A DNA stretch of 64,000 bases from Anabas testudineus (lineage: Eukaryota > Chordata > Actinopteri > Anabantiformes > Anabantidae), in the NCBI RefSeq assembly GCF_900324465.2, contig NC_046623.1, forward strand, positions 18,483,631-18,547,630, written 5' to 3'. How positions within the stretch are numbered: the stretch's first letter is position 1; each line of letters starts with the position of its first letter. Both the position numbers and the translations under genes were made by a program. Shown one piece after another: positions 48,846 to 62,500 of this stretch. Under the pieces are notes generated by a model. That model was not told where the DNA came from and made no database searches. It saw only the letters and a program-made list of their open reading frames with translations.

Positions 48846-49366
48846 TCAGTATCAGTAGTAGTAGTAGTAGTAGTAATAGTAATAGCAGTAGTAGTAGTAG
48901 TTGTAGTAGTAATAGTAATAGCAGTAGTAGTAGTAGTTGTAGTAGTAGTAATAGTAGTAGTTGTTGTTTTAGTATTAGTAGTAGTATCAGAAGTAGTAAT
49001 AATAGTAGTAGTAGTAGTAGTAGTAGTAGTATCAGTAGTAGTAGTAGTAGTATCAGTACTAGTAGTAGTAGTATCAGTAGTAGTAATAATAGTAGTAGTA
49101 GTAGTAGTAGTATCAGTAGTAGTAGTAGTAGTAGTAGTATCAGTAGTAGTAATAATAGTAGTATCAGTAGTAGTAGTAGTAGTAGTAGTAGTATCAGTAG
49201 TAGTAGTAGTAGTATCAGTACTAGTAGTAGTAGTATCAGTAGTAGTAATAATAGTAGTAGTAGTAGTAGTAGTATCAGTAGTAGTAGTAGTAGTAGTAGT
49301 ATCAGTAGTAGTAATAATAGTAGTATCAGTAGTAGTAGTAGTAGTATCAGTACTAGTAGTAGTAGT
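48802..49366. repeat. (TAG)n trinucleotide array with higher-order order
   Basis: About 565 bp of TAG units interrupted by TATCAG, AATAAT and ACTAG variants. The ACTAGTAGTAGTAGTATCAG block recurs at about 49058, 49220 and 49352, so longer segments of 130-162 bp have themselves been duplicated. Long Ser- or Thr-rich open frames on both strands are by-products. Confidence 0.97.
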
Positions 49367-49379
49367 GGTAGATGTGTTT

Positions 49380-50575
49380 ATATGAGACTCTTCGTCCACT
49401 AGGGGGCAGGACTGAGGGCCCAGGCTCCTCTTCCTCTTCTTCTCTGTTGTTAGTGTTGATCTACGACCTCTGAAAACTGCTCTAAGAGCATCTCAAGGTT
49501 CATTAAAGGGTGAATAGGATCTATAACTCTTCTGTGTCGCCTCACAGACTCGTTTAGTTTCAGGGAAACTTGTTAATTTAAATTTAAATATCTGTTTTTT
49601 CTCCAACGTACTTTAAGCTGCATGTGATGTTGATGTTCAGTGATTAACTTCGATTTCTGTGACTGAAACATATTTTACTGGTTTCTAAAAAGGAAGATCA
49701 TGATAAAATAAATTGAATCACTTACATGTTTTATTATGTTTTTATCTATATGTTCATATTAAAATGATGAAACCAGCTAAATGCTGCTCGGCCCCTTCCT
49801 GATAACTAGAACTAGAACTATAATTATAACTAGAACTAGTTTTATACTAAGACTGGAGTGATTTCTGTTTTTAAAGTCTCTGCTCTCTTCACTTTGTCAG
49901 TTTTTACTTTGTTTTGTTAGATTTAAATTTTGGTGCAAATGAACACACTGCAAATAAAAACATATCCCATGAACCCGAGCTCTTCAACAACCCAGGACAT
50001 TTTCTAAATACGTTACATCCCTCAGCGACTCCAGCATTTGCAGACAGCCCAGGATTAATGTGTGTTACGCTAAGAGTGCAGCCTCGCTGGAATTACCTTT
50101 CTCAGTCTGCACGAGTTTAAACTGTCCAGAGCAGCTGAGGGGGTGAGTGAAGGGGACCGGAGCTGTGGCACACTCACTTTTATCCATAACAACATACACT
50201 GCTAAAAAAACCTCATGAAAACTAGATTTTGAGAACGCTGTGAATGTTTTTAAACTTATCTCCGTTACAAACCGTCTTTAAATTGATCTGGATTCAGAAA
50301 CATGTGCATTTGTTGCAGATTGTGCCACAAACTTCTCTATGAATTAAGTTTTAACATTAGAAAACATTTACTCCCAGTGTTTGACAATATCACAAACACA
50401 TTCTGTGTAATGTAGATTAATGTAGAAGTGATTGAGTTGGCAGAAGGTTCAGTTCTGCTCCTTTGACATAAATACAATACGCTGTCATTTCTGAGCTGAA
50501 TGTTGTTTCACAGCCGAGTCTTCACGTCTGAATGTGATAATCTGAGCTGCGTTTTATATATATATATATATATAA

Positions 50576-50613
<38 letters not shown>

Positions 50614-51683
50614 CTGATATATATATAATCTGATGCCTGACAACAGCAACGTGATTGGCTGCTGTATAAATAAATTATAGTACTCATCATAACTCATATT
50701 TACTCAGTAGCCCTTTGTGGACTGATACATATGATATGACTGGATAATAATATAATAATAATAATAATAATAATAACTCAGTTAATTACATTTTGTTTTA
50801 AAAATGTGCATCTGCAAAATAACTAAAACTGAAAACTGTCAGATAAAAGTATTAAAGTATAAAGACTGGAGTGGAGTCACTTCACTGTGCTCCACACGAC
50901 ACTGGTCGAGAGGCAGGACTGTTAAATGAGAGTCTGGGCTTCACATCCTGGGAACAACTCGATGGCAACAGTAAAGGTTTGTGGTTCAGGATAAACGTCA
51001 ACAAATGTTGTCGTTGTGTTGCTGTAGACGTTTTTCTTTTTTTTGGATGTTTTGTCTGAAATCATCTTTCCAGATTCTTTATTCAACAGATTTCCTCGTT
51101 ATGTGAATGAAAAATAATCACGTCAGCGTTACATTGACTCCAACACATCCTGCAGCTCTGTTTACATACAATTATTAATATAGGTTTTTAAGTAAAGGCC
51201 GCTTCTGCTCATGTCTGTGACACGTTGCAGCTCTGTGTGTAGCTCCTGGTTACAAACAAACAAACAAACAAACAAACAAAGATTTTTTTCCCTCTTACAT
51301 TTGTCATAAAATTATAAAATTACATTAAAGTCAAAACCTCCATTATCACTATTCCACAACTCACTCTGCTGCTTTTTGGTGTGTTTTTACAAACATATGT
51401 ATTTTTTACAGTGCAATCCTCCCTGACCCACAACCCCACTAACTGCCCCGACTAACCCCATCAGCCCCCACCCACACCTCCACCTCCAGATCCCCAAAAC
51501 CTAGACTCTTTGTCACCGTGGTGATTGGTAGACTAAACAGCGTGCAATATTCACCAGATCCACAGCCCATTGCAGTATTACAAACATTAAGACAATACAA
51601 AAGGCAAGAAAACTCCCGACCCCTCCCCACCCATGCTCACCCGTCCCTCCCCACACACTCTATTTTAAGCATGCAATTACACA

Positions 51684-51736
<53 letters not shown>

Positions 51737-54700
51737 AATCCTATATTCTTAACATTCTTCCAGCGGTAAACAAACGGGCCGGACAGATGCATCACCCCCA
51801 GCAGACAGACTGGGAGTGTTTACATGTCCTGTCGCCCTCTGAGGCCTCATCCAGAGCCAGCGAGGAGAAAAACACCGAGAGACAATGGTCATCAAGTTAT
51901 CGACGACCACTGATCCAGCTCCAAACACAGGGTCCTCATTAAACGACTTACAATCTATTTTCTACATGTTTGCAGCACGTGCACCTTGAAATGACTCTAA
52001 AGTGTCACAGCGTGTCCTCACTAAGACTAAATGTCTGTTTGGGTTTGATCTGGGAGTGAAATAGTGTTATATATATATATATTTATACATATAAACAGGA
52101 AGACTGGTGAAAACCTCGTGTCTGGAGAGGTGGGACTGTCCTCATTCTGGTTTTGCAGGTAATTCTTTATTTTTACATACTTGCAGCCAATTGGTTGATG
52201 TCTCACCAAGAGCTGAGTGCTGGTATCAGCGCTCAGTAATCAGCTGATAGACTGGTCCTCTACATGCTTTAAGGGAGTTCACCAAAAAAGGAGAAACATG
52301 ACTCCCAGTAATTCCACATTTCTCTTATATAAATGTCGTGTGGCTTTGATAGCGTTAGCCACACATACGTTAAGGAGCCACGTCATTTCGTTTGACACTG
52401 AAGAGAATATAAATAAATAAATACTTCATTGATCTGTGGGAATCTGTTGCTGGAGCGCTGCACATACATGATGCTGCTGCAGGGTTTCAGTGTCACTGCA
52501 ACATGTGGGACCAGGAACACATGAACTGTTTCCCTCTCCCACCGACACTCGGCTTTGTTTTCTCTTTACCAAACACACCTCACCCCCAGTGGACGGGATT
52601 TCATCTCTTTCTGGTCATTTTCTTACTCCAACTATGTTTTTTTTAACCTTTTCCAGTTGTTTTGTGCTTTTGACCACCAACCATCATCATCATAACCAAA
52701 GTCTGCTATTGGATGAAGATCATCAGCTGCTGGGGGGGGGCTGATGGTATGATGAAGGACGTTTGGAGTCCTCTCACCTGTCTGCTGCTGTTTCCCAGGA
52801 AGTCACAGTTACTGCTTCCTTATTTCGTATTGTTTCAAACGTATGGAAACCTTGAATTAAGAGCAGTTTGTCTTGTTAAGAAAAAGTCAGGTCATGTTGT
52901 TTGTTTAGCGAGGTCATAAAAAAGTAAAAGAGTGGGGACTTGTTGTCAGAATGGGGATTTCTGCTGCCTCCTCTGAATAAGATAAGATAACGTAAGACTC
53001 AGTTGATCCCAAGAGGATTTTTTGATGGGTGGGTTTCCATAATTAGAGAGTTTGGGTTTATCATTTACTTTCTTTTTACCTTTATTGAGCCACGACCTCA
53101 TGTTAAATCGGCACCACAGTCTTCTACGTATCTGCCTTCAATGTAGATTTCAGGGTTGAGCTGACCCTGACTAACGCAGCACTTAAACTATTAATGTGAC
53201 TGAATGAGAACCAGCCAGCAGACATGTTGGAGTCCCCACGGCCCCGGACACGAACGAGCTGACCGCATTCTACTGTGTCTCCACATCAGTCAAAGAGATA
53301 TACGCCACTTCCTCCACACACACACACACACACACTCAGAAAAAGCCTCCGTCCTCGTCTCCATCAGTCAAGTCCTGCGGCCGATGAACTTCCATCGTCT
53401 CCAAGGTTGATAACAAGCCTCTTAAGCTTGGCGGCTAATCAAGCTCAAAGGGGGGAGAGAAGGAGAGATAGTGGAGGAGAACAAGAGGTCTGCCTTTGGA
53501 TATGGTGATGTCTCTCTCTCCCCCCTCTCCCCTCTTCATTTTCAATTTTCCCTTATCTTCCTATCTCCACAGGGGGAGGCAGAGGGAGGCCTAATAGCTC
53601 ACAAGGGGGGCTGTGGACCACATACCAATCATTTACTTTAACTGGAGAGAAAGAAAAAAAGAAAGGTCTTGATGAATCATCCGGGGTCACACGGCTTCCA
53701 TGTTCCCCCGAGTTACGGAGATAGAAAAAGAACGAATGAAAAACCAACAAGAGTCCGTCTCAGATGTTCGTCTCAGATGTTCGTCTCAGATGTTCGTCTC
53801 AGATGTTCGTCCCACCAGACAAACATCATAAAGCTGAAGTAAACAGAAACAAGTGGCCGCTGCCGCTCTCGTTGGATTCTCCTCCTCAACTCGCTCCGTG
53901 TGGAAATACGAGTCAGGTTTAATTTGGAGGCCGAGTTTCACGGCTGAGATAGAATCTGGAGTTTATTTCACCATCGTCAATTTAAACGTGTTTGTAGTCT
54001 TTATAGTCAGCATTTCAAAGTTCAGGCCAGTCTGTGATTACACAATTCACAATTCTCCATCCAGGGAGGATTAATGCACCCAGCAGTTTTCTATGGAGCT
54101 CAGAGGACAGTGTTGTTGTGTTGCTGACTAATCCCCCTCGTCTTCCCCTGTCTTGTCGTTTTTCTTGTTCTTTCACAACTTTCCATTCTCTGACATCTCA
54201 CTCCTTTATTTCTAATCATTTCCTATAAACAAGTACGTGGTATCATCATGGCTCCAGTCCATGACAATGATGTATTGTGTGGAAAGTGGGAGCAGCAAGA
54301 ATATCAGTCATAGGAAAAATGGATAGAACCAGAGTTTACAGCTCAGAGGTGCTTAGTATTTAGCTTAGCATTAGCACCACTGTGGCTAACATACATGCTC
54401 ACGATTGTCATTGTAGCATGTTAATAGATTTTTACATTTGTTTGTTAGCATAGCATCCAAAGCTTATTATAATAACACATGTAGTATAATTTTAAGTCAG
54501 TGGTGTTGAATCCAGTGTGACGTGAGTGGACCTGACATGTCCGAGTGCAGAGACTGATCAGAAAGCAATGATAGAAAACTGTTGAGGAAATGAAGGTGCT
54601 GCAACATGACCTCAAATCAAGGTCATGTAATTTACCTGAAAGTAAAGTACACGAGCGAATTAGTGCAGATTAGATCCACCTGAGTTTACCAGGACATGAA

Positions 54701-56877
54701 GGAAGACGAGTGGAACCTCTAAAACTACCAGTAGTTATGAGGTCGGGTCGACAGATAACTAGTGGACGTGAAGGACGTCTGGGTGGAACAGACTGAAAAA
54801 GAACCAAATGTCACATAAAGCAGATGAACCTGTGGATAATCCCTTAGGATGAGGTCATCACAGCTAGATTAGATTAGATTTGACAGCATGGAGGATCCAG
54901 AGTTGATGTTCAGATTTCAAATAAGGTTGTGATCAATCAAAATATGCAGAAAAAAAGAAAAGTAAAAGGGATTGATCGAAGGATTGTTTTTGTAATTCCA
55001 CCTGGTTACCTGTAGAGGCTCGCAGAGGTCACACTCACATCCATCTGTCCCTCCCTCCAAACCTCCTCTGTTCGTCTCTCTCTCATCTCTTTCCCACGAC
55101 TGTTACCTCATCTCCTCTCCTCCCTGTGCCCCCTCCCCTCCTCTCTGTAGCTCCTGTCATCTCTCCATCTCAAATCACCTCCTCTGGCCTTCACCCCATT
55201 CATCCTTTCCACCATCTCTGCTCTTCCCTCGTCGGAGATCTTCTTGCTCTGATGCAGGTTTCCCACTAACACGATGCTCCACACTCCTGAGGTCCAGTCA
55301 TATTTACAGGAGAACATTGACTGTAGCTCGGTTTACTGGAACCTCTGATGAATGAATCACATCCACTCGAGCGTCAACATGAGCTTCAGCGTAAAAATCT
55401 CAAGCAGCTCTGACCTTCTGTAAAAAGGAGTTAAAGGACCAGTGCCACAAACTGGCAGAACTCCCCCTCCCTGATTGATTCCAGGTTTAGATGAAGATTT
55501 CTCACATTTTCAACGTGGTTTCAGACGTTCGGGCCGAACTACTACATGTCAGCATCTCACAGTGAAAAGTGCAGGGTGAACTGTGTGTTGACAGAACTGT
55601 TGGTCTTTCCAGATACCTGTTGTCTTTGTAACTCTCCCAGTCATTGACTCAGTCAACGGGCGACAGAATCAGCATTTTTCCGTTTTGAGATCACCGCCAT
55701 TAGTAAGAAACAGCAAAGAGTTGAAGAGGTCACGATGTCAGGCATCTGAAGAGGAGGAATAAAAGTGAAAAAGAGTGTGTGTGTGTTTGTGTTGAAAAGA
55801 GAAACACACCCTCCTCTGCCTCTTCACCTCCACCCTTCTGGTTCTCTAACGTCACTCGTGCAGATAAGGCCGAGCTGGGCTGTCAGAGGACACCATGTCT
55901 GTCACTGTCCACGCTCACACCGACAGTCAAGGAAGAAAGATGGGATTAATATGAGCACCGTAATCAGAGAGCTGTTACCAACAGGACTAGAAATGCCCTC
56001 AAGAAAAGTCGACATGCAGCAGTAAACTCTGCACGATATGAATTTTAGTTTCTCCAAATACATCTGAATCAAACGAATTGTTGCCGTCGTTTCAGCCAGT
56101 TGCAAGATATTTTCCAGGTTGTGCAGAGTTTTGAATGAACAAATGACATATAGTCAATAAATTATGAACGATTCATTATTTATTATTCTTTATTTACTTT
56201 GGAGTTCTTGTACATGAAGTTATTAAATTGTGGTTCGTCCACTTTTGTATTTCGACACGACTCATGACATTAGCCCTGAACACTGTGAGTAACGCCTAGA
56301 AATGTATAATAATTATAATAAAATAAAACATAAAACACTTTAATAGAAAGTACGATGTTGGGGAAGGAGTTAGAGGTTGTTGCACCCCCCCCCCCCCCAC
56401 ACACACACACCCTTCACCTCGTTGTCTCCAGGAAGACCGAAATAGCAGCACCATTATACCATTAAGGCAGTCACTAATCATGCTCGACCGTTCTCCTCTA
56501 CGTCTAAATGTGTCTAGTCTAACCCCCCATTAGTGGGACCCCCCCCCCTTTAAGACACACACCCTCCCACCAACATTAAAACATGCATCAAAATCTGTTG
56601 TTTCTCCATTAAACTAAAACATGTGACACTGTGTCACCGAGGCCTTATTACAGTTTTGACCCTGATCAGGATCTACCGAAGACCTCGACCCCCCCAGTGA
56701 CCCCACGTCCTCATTCTGAGAGGAGCACAGGAAAAGCTGAGTGTCCTCTCACCCTGAAGCACGACGGTGTGTGTCTCTGCAGGAACGTCTCTGGAACTGC
56801 AGCCTGCTAAAAGCTCGAGGTGTCGCATGTTAACGAGACTTAACACAGGAGGGAGCAGAGAACGAGGGGGAGGTGAA
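49380..56877. other. Gene-free stretch with simple repeats
   Basis: No supported gene on either strand. It holds (TA)n at 50555-50611, (CAAA)n near 51249-51279, (CA)n at 51686-51734, four 13-bp tandem units at 53757-53808, pyrimidine-rich DNA at 55040-55160, and a C14 run followed by CA near 56386-56410. About 49955-50140 is complex sequence free of repeats and could be a conserved non-coding element. Confidence 0.5.
53757..53808. repeat. Four perfect 13-bp tandem units
   Basis: GTCTCAGATGTTC repeated four times head to tail with no mismatch. Confidence 0.95.
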
Positions 56878-57554
56878 CGAGAACGTTTAAATAGGAACGT
56901 TTGAAATAAAATGAACAAGAACGTTTAAAACGAGAACGTTTAAATAGGAACGTTTTAAACAAGAACGTTTGAAATAAAATGAACAAGAACGTTTAAATAG
57001 GAACGTTTTAAACAAGAACGTTTGAAATAAAATGAACAAGAACGTTTAAATAAGAACGTTTAAATAAGAACGTTTAAAATGAGAACGTTTGAAACAAGAA
57101 CGTTTAAAATGAGAACGTTTAAATAAGAACGTTTAAAATGAGAACGTTTAAAATAAGAACGTGTAAAATGAGAACGTTTAAAATGAGAACGTTTAAAATA
57201 AGAACGTTTGAAATGAGAACGTTTAAAATGAGAACGTTTGAAATAAGAACGTTTGAAATGAGAACGTTTAAAATGAGAACGTTTGAAATAAGAACGTTTA
57301 AAATGAGAACGTTTAAAATGAGAACGTGTAAAATGAGAACATTTAAAATAAGAACGTTTGAAATGAGAACGTGTAAAATGAGAACATTTAAAATAAGAAC
57401 GTTTGAAATAAGAACGTTTAAAATGAGAACGTTTGAAACAAGAACGTTTAAAATGAGAACGTTTAAAATAAGAACGTTTGAAATGAGAACGTGTAAAATG
57501 AGAACATTTAAAATAAGAACGTTTGAAATGAGAATGTGTAAAATGAGAACGTTG
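56878..57554. repeat. 15-bp minisatellite with AACGTT cores
   Basis: About 45 tandem units of the form GAACGTTTAAAATGA, nearly all with the palindrome AACGTT. The left third is less regular (AAATAGGAACG, AAATAAAATGAACAA variants). A 180-codon open frame (MRTFK, IRTFE repeats) exists because the unit is 15 bp long; I do not regard it as a gene. Confidence 0.96.
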
Positions 57555-58924
57555 GGGGGACTCTGGATCTGCTCCCGGACATTTTACAGTAAAGGATTAT
57601 GGGTCATTAAAACAAAGCGTAGACGTCGGCCAGACGCCACGCACCAGTCCAACCAAAACGTAACGCACTTCTGTGAGTGACCTTACAAAGATCCAGGAAC
57701 GGCCTCAACAGTCGGCCGAGCTCTAAACGTGTATCCCATGATTCCTTGGGTGCTGCCACTAGTCACTTGTCTTGTAAACGTCAGCGGGCAGAGATAGTGT
57801 TAAATCCTCCAGAAGTTGAACCCAGAGAAAGACATTTTTCTTCCGAGCTTCACCTTGTGCTGAAAAGTAAATGTTTAAGCGAGCAGCGATAAACACCCTA
57901 AATCATCATCGTGAGCCGTGAGAGCACCTTATGGGGAAAGAGAGGAATTCGGAGAAATAAAAGTCGTCCTTTGGCTGGATCTTCGGTGTCCTGGGACCGT
58001 GACAGAGCTGAGGTGTGTGTGCAGATCATTTAAGTCAGGACAGAGACAAGGACAAGAAAACACACACTTTGGAAACACACTTTGTTTAAGGTCACCAGCC
58101 TCCTGGCTGCTGTCGGTGTTTCTGATGGTGCCAAGATAGGACGGCAGGTCAGCGTGTCTTCGGGCCGCTAGTCTTTGCACTCTTAATCCCGGTGGCAGAG
58201 ACGGAGCTGTGGAAAATTGGTCGCCATTCATTTTAAAAACACGTCTGTGGGAAACGCTATCTCGCCTGATTCATAATGAAAACAAATGCCTGTCTTTGCT
58301 CGGGATGTAAACACGGATTAGGACTTTTATTTAACTATTTATTTGCCCCTTCTGTCCTGAAACCAAACAAATCATTAATTTAATCACAGTTTTCCTGGCA
58401 GGACAGCACAAAGGGGCCACGAGGTCACAGTTACAGTAGGAGATGGAGCGCTGCTACAGATCACAGACGTCTTCTCCTGTCAACTCATTTTCCACTAACA
58501 AGGGATCCAACCTGACGGTGCTGCTGAGAGTCACAGTCAACTAAACACTAGGCAGATTCTACAAAGACGATCACGTGGATCATGAAGGATCCAGAGAGGG
58601 AAGAAACAGCAGCTATCTGCATCAGTATCCAGGAAAAGATTCACCAACAGGCACCTTGGTTTTAGAGAAGTTACTGAACAGACATGAAACTGTTTGGAGG
58701 TTCCAGAGGTCGAAACGTGAGTTCAGTGGAAAAGGTTAAAGTTCAATGGATCTGAGTTTCTCTTATTTTAAACAGACAAAAAGAGAAAATGTCCCAAATT
58801 AGCTGAACGACGTGAACGATGATCAGGTGGTTTCTTTTTGGTTTCATAGCTTTTTAAAAATAGATTTGATTGAATGTAATCGGTGATACTGTTCATGTTG
58901 GGAGCTGAGAAAGCTCCTAAAGTC
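57555..58924. other. Gene-free stretch of complex sequence
   Basis: No supported exon. About 57910-58440 is of balanced composition and free of repeats, with homeobox-like TTTAATCACAG / TCATTAATTTAATC words. It looks like candidate regulatory DNA. Confidence 0.45.
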
Positions 58925-59567
58925 AAAGGTGAAAAGTATCTGAGTACATTTACTCAGGAACTGTAGCCTACTTAGGTACAAATCTGGGACACGTGTAGTT
59001 GTATGAGTATGAGTAGTATTCATATTTTATACTTTGTATTCTACTAAATTGTACTCGCACCACATTCATCTGACAGCTTGAACTCATCTAATCTACAAAC
59101 TATCAAATGGAACTGAGTCAGATGATTTTTGATTTGACGTCAGTAACTGTTTTCCACTGAGCTGCGTCACCTCTTCTTTTGGTGGTTTGTTGATTTATTT
59201 AAAAAAATCTTTCTTTTCCTTCATGATTTAAGATTTTCAGCAGCTCAACAGAACCGTGTTTACTGACAACGGTCTCAGAGATGCTGCTGAACAGTCACAG
59301 TACTGACCTGTTGCCAGTACTTTAACCTATACTTGAGTAAATTCCATGTGGTCTTTGTTTAATACTTTTATCTTCTGCATCCTCACAGGAACAAGATTTC
59401 GAATTAACGTCTTCATTCTGTTAGTAACGTACGACACAATGTCAGGTACATTTTGCTGATGACGTGTTTGTACTTTTACTTCAGTCAGATATTAAAGGGG
59501 GGGCATGTGTACTTTAGTACTATAATACTGATATTTTACTAATAAGTTCTTCTTCCACCACTGTTTC
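58925..59567. mobile_element. Non-autonomous fish DNA transposon (TACTTGAGTA type), decayed
   Basis: The right end, CTTCTTCCACCACTG, and the left end, AAAGGTGAAAAGTATCTGAG then TACATTTACTCAGG, are the two inverted termini of a very common fish short transposon. Interior words TTTTATACTTTGTATTCTAC, CATCTGACAGCTT, GTACATTTTGCTGATGA and GTACTTTTACTTCAGTC agree. There is no transposase. The ends have diverged, so the copy is old. I do not assign a superfamily. Confidence 0.6.
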
Positions 59568-62500
59568 CTGGTTGTGAAGCTGAAAATAAAAAACTCCCCA
59601 GCAGTGATGATCTGGAAACAAGTGGAGTGACACACCCTCCGTGGTATTATTTTATTTGGCACTCCTACTGTATGGGCAGCACAAGCAGCCTCCTCCACCG
59701 ACCTCCCCCTCCTCCTCTCACCTCCCCCTCGGTATCTCTCAGCTCCCAGGAAGCTGCCGGGCTTGGCTGGAGCCAGAGTTCTGCCCCATCCATCATCCTT
59801 ATCAGAGCGAGTCTGGCTGCACTGAGGAGAGAAGAGGAAGAGAAAAGAAGAAGGAAGATGAAGATCAGGAAAGTTCTGCAGCTTTAGCAGACGACAGAAG
59901 AAGAAGAAGAGTCACAAACGTGCAAAACACGACGAGAAGCTACGAGACGCTCGACCTATCATGATGCATCCAGCACATGTGGGGTGGGTCGTGGTGCAGG
60001 AGGAGCGGGATGGGGGTCGGGCCGTGATAAGCCCTGATACAACAATAACAACCGGCACCATCCAGCCACATCAAAGCCTCCCCTTTAGATTTTGGCTGGT
60101 TGGAGGGGTGCACGGACGGGGATGGGTGGTGGAGGGGATGTTTAGGGGTGCTCTGCGGTTTCAGTCGCTCATCAAAGCCTCTGCAGTAGTCTGACCCCGC
60201 ACCAGGACAGTTTGGAACATCTTTTACAGCCGTGCTTCAAATAAACAAAGATCAGTGAACAAACACTAAACACAGAGGAAGAATGTCTGAAGCGACTGTT
60301 CCAGCCCTGATAAAGAGTTTACGGTCGGAGCTGGTGGATAAAGAACCAAACACCATAACCGTCAGCGTGTCCTCTGACGTCGGAGGAAGCGTTAAACAGA
60401 CTGGAAACACTTTCACTATCAAGGCTCAGACTCACGGTGAGGATGTGGGTTCAGTTAAACCCTGAAAGTGAAGTCGGGCAACAAGAATCCGTCCGTGTGA
60501 GTTTCTACGAACAGACTAGATTCAAAAAAGTTTGATTTAATAATAAAGCTGGTGAAAATAAATCTGTGCAGTTTTATAAAGTGATGTTAATTCACTGGAA
60601 CAAACTGTTGTGTGTCTTTTACAATTTGTGTTTTTGAAGGATGAATAAAGAACCTTTAATCAGAGATGGTTCTGTATTGTTCTGACTAGAACACGGGGTC
60701 CATAATGAATAATTCTTTTTATACTTCATACTTTCTGTTCAGCCACCAACAAACCAACAACTTGAGATTCAGAAACTGGTCAAACTCCAGCTCCCCAGGA
60801 TAAATGGGCTGAAGTGAATTTGACCATTATTTTGTAACTAATCAATAAAATATAATCCGTTTTTCGTGCCCTCCTGATTCTGTACAGAGATACTGCCGTG
60901 CAGGCACCATCTACCCTCTCACTAGTGCCTGAGGGAAACTAACTCATTCATCTTGATGATCACAAAAAACAAGAGCAATCCATCTCGCTGGAGATGAATG
61001 AGCTCCTCCAGGCCTGGAAACGTAATAAAAGTGGCTCTCTAATGGTGTATAGTTGTATTAGGGCCCGTTTATAAAAGCCATAAGGCCATTGTCAGACAGG
61101 CAGGGAAATACAGCGTAATTACAGCGCTGTACAGACGTGGATCAGTCTCTGATAACATTAAAGCAAAGCTTCCTTTGTGTGGCGGGGGTCTGCTCTGCAC
61201 CACTGTAACTGGTTTTGGCGTGAGCCAGACGAGCAGCAGCTTTGAAGCTGCAGCGCGTCGCAGCGGCTGAGACTCAGCTGATGTCTCAGAGCTGAGCAGC
61301 TGACAGGTCCAGCGTGGTGTGTTTGAAGCGTGTGATGTAATTAATACGAGTTCCTCACTACGTGCTAGCAAGGAGCTGATTCTCCTGACAGTCAAGTAAA
61401 AGGGCTCAATGAGAGCTGCAGCAGCTTTTACTGAGTTACTGTCAAGAACAAGAGACGGTGGTGACCCAGAAGTGATGAGAGGACTTTTTACACCTACTGT
61501 ATATGAACCTGTAGATTACTGACTTATCATATGAACATGTGTCGTGTTTAAGATGCTTAAAGTTACTACTGCTGAACTAAGGTTGTATATTTTCATTTTA
61601 GTATTTTATTTTAGCCTCTTGTACTTATTAATGAATCTATTTTAAATTAGGACCTCGCTGTAAAGCTGTCATAATATTCTCAATACAATGTGATATAGTT
61701 TTATTCAGTGTTTCTACAGGAACAGCTTTTTTTATTTTTACCTATTTTTACTTTTTACCTTTGAGACATCACATAGTTTTAATTTTAAAAGCACACAAAG
61801 CATCAATTTCCATTTTTTTTCACTACACTATTTACAGACCAGTTGTACAGCAGATAGAAAGACGTCACATTTAACATCCAGTTGGTCCGATCCAGATCAA
61901 TAAAAGTAAAAACTAAGAGTACGAAGTGTGACAGAAACTACTCTGGTTTGTCCAGTGAACTGGGAACTGAGCCACGTGGCCCCAACCTCCTCATATCTCT
62001 CCCCATGTTTCCTGTCTGTCTGTACTGTAATCTCAGTCTCTTTAAGGACTTATGCCAAAAAACAAACACTGTTCTTATCCTGAACCAATTAGAGTTAAAA
62101 CCAGAATCATGTAAACGACATAGTATCTGTAAAAAATGAGCAACTGTCTGATCGCTGCAGAGACAAAAAGAAATCTGCGAAGCCACGAAGACACAGTTGA
62201 AAAGAGCTGATACAGCAACAATAATGCATCTGTACACTCAGAATACATTTACATTAAAGGGTACGAACACAACCACAGTGTTAATTTAACACAGTGATGT
62301 AGATGTAGGATTTAGTATAAAAACATTTAGTTAATTTCCACCTCTGTGTATTTTCTGCCTTTAATTACAGTCGTGGTCCGATAACTGACTTCAACACTAA
62401 TGAACCTGAAGAATTAAACAGTGTTTTTTTACCTGCAGATAGTAAATAACACACTGTGAATTTCACCCCTTAGTTTCAACCCTTCTCTGTGAATAGAGAA

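Noticed and set aside
48734-49402. Ser-rich and Thr-rich open frames of over 200 codons on both strands
   Set aside because: They translate the TAG array; there is no non-repeat protein sequence or splice context.
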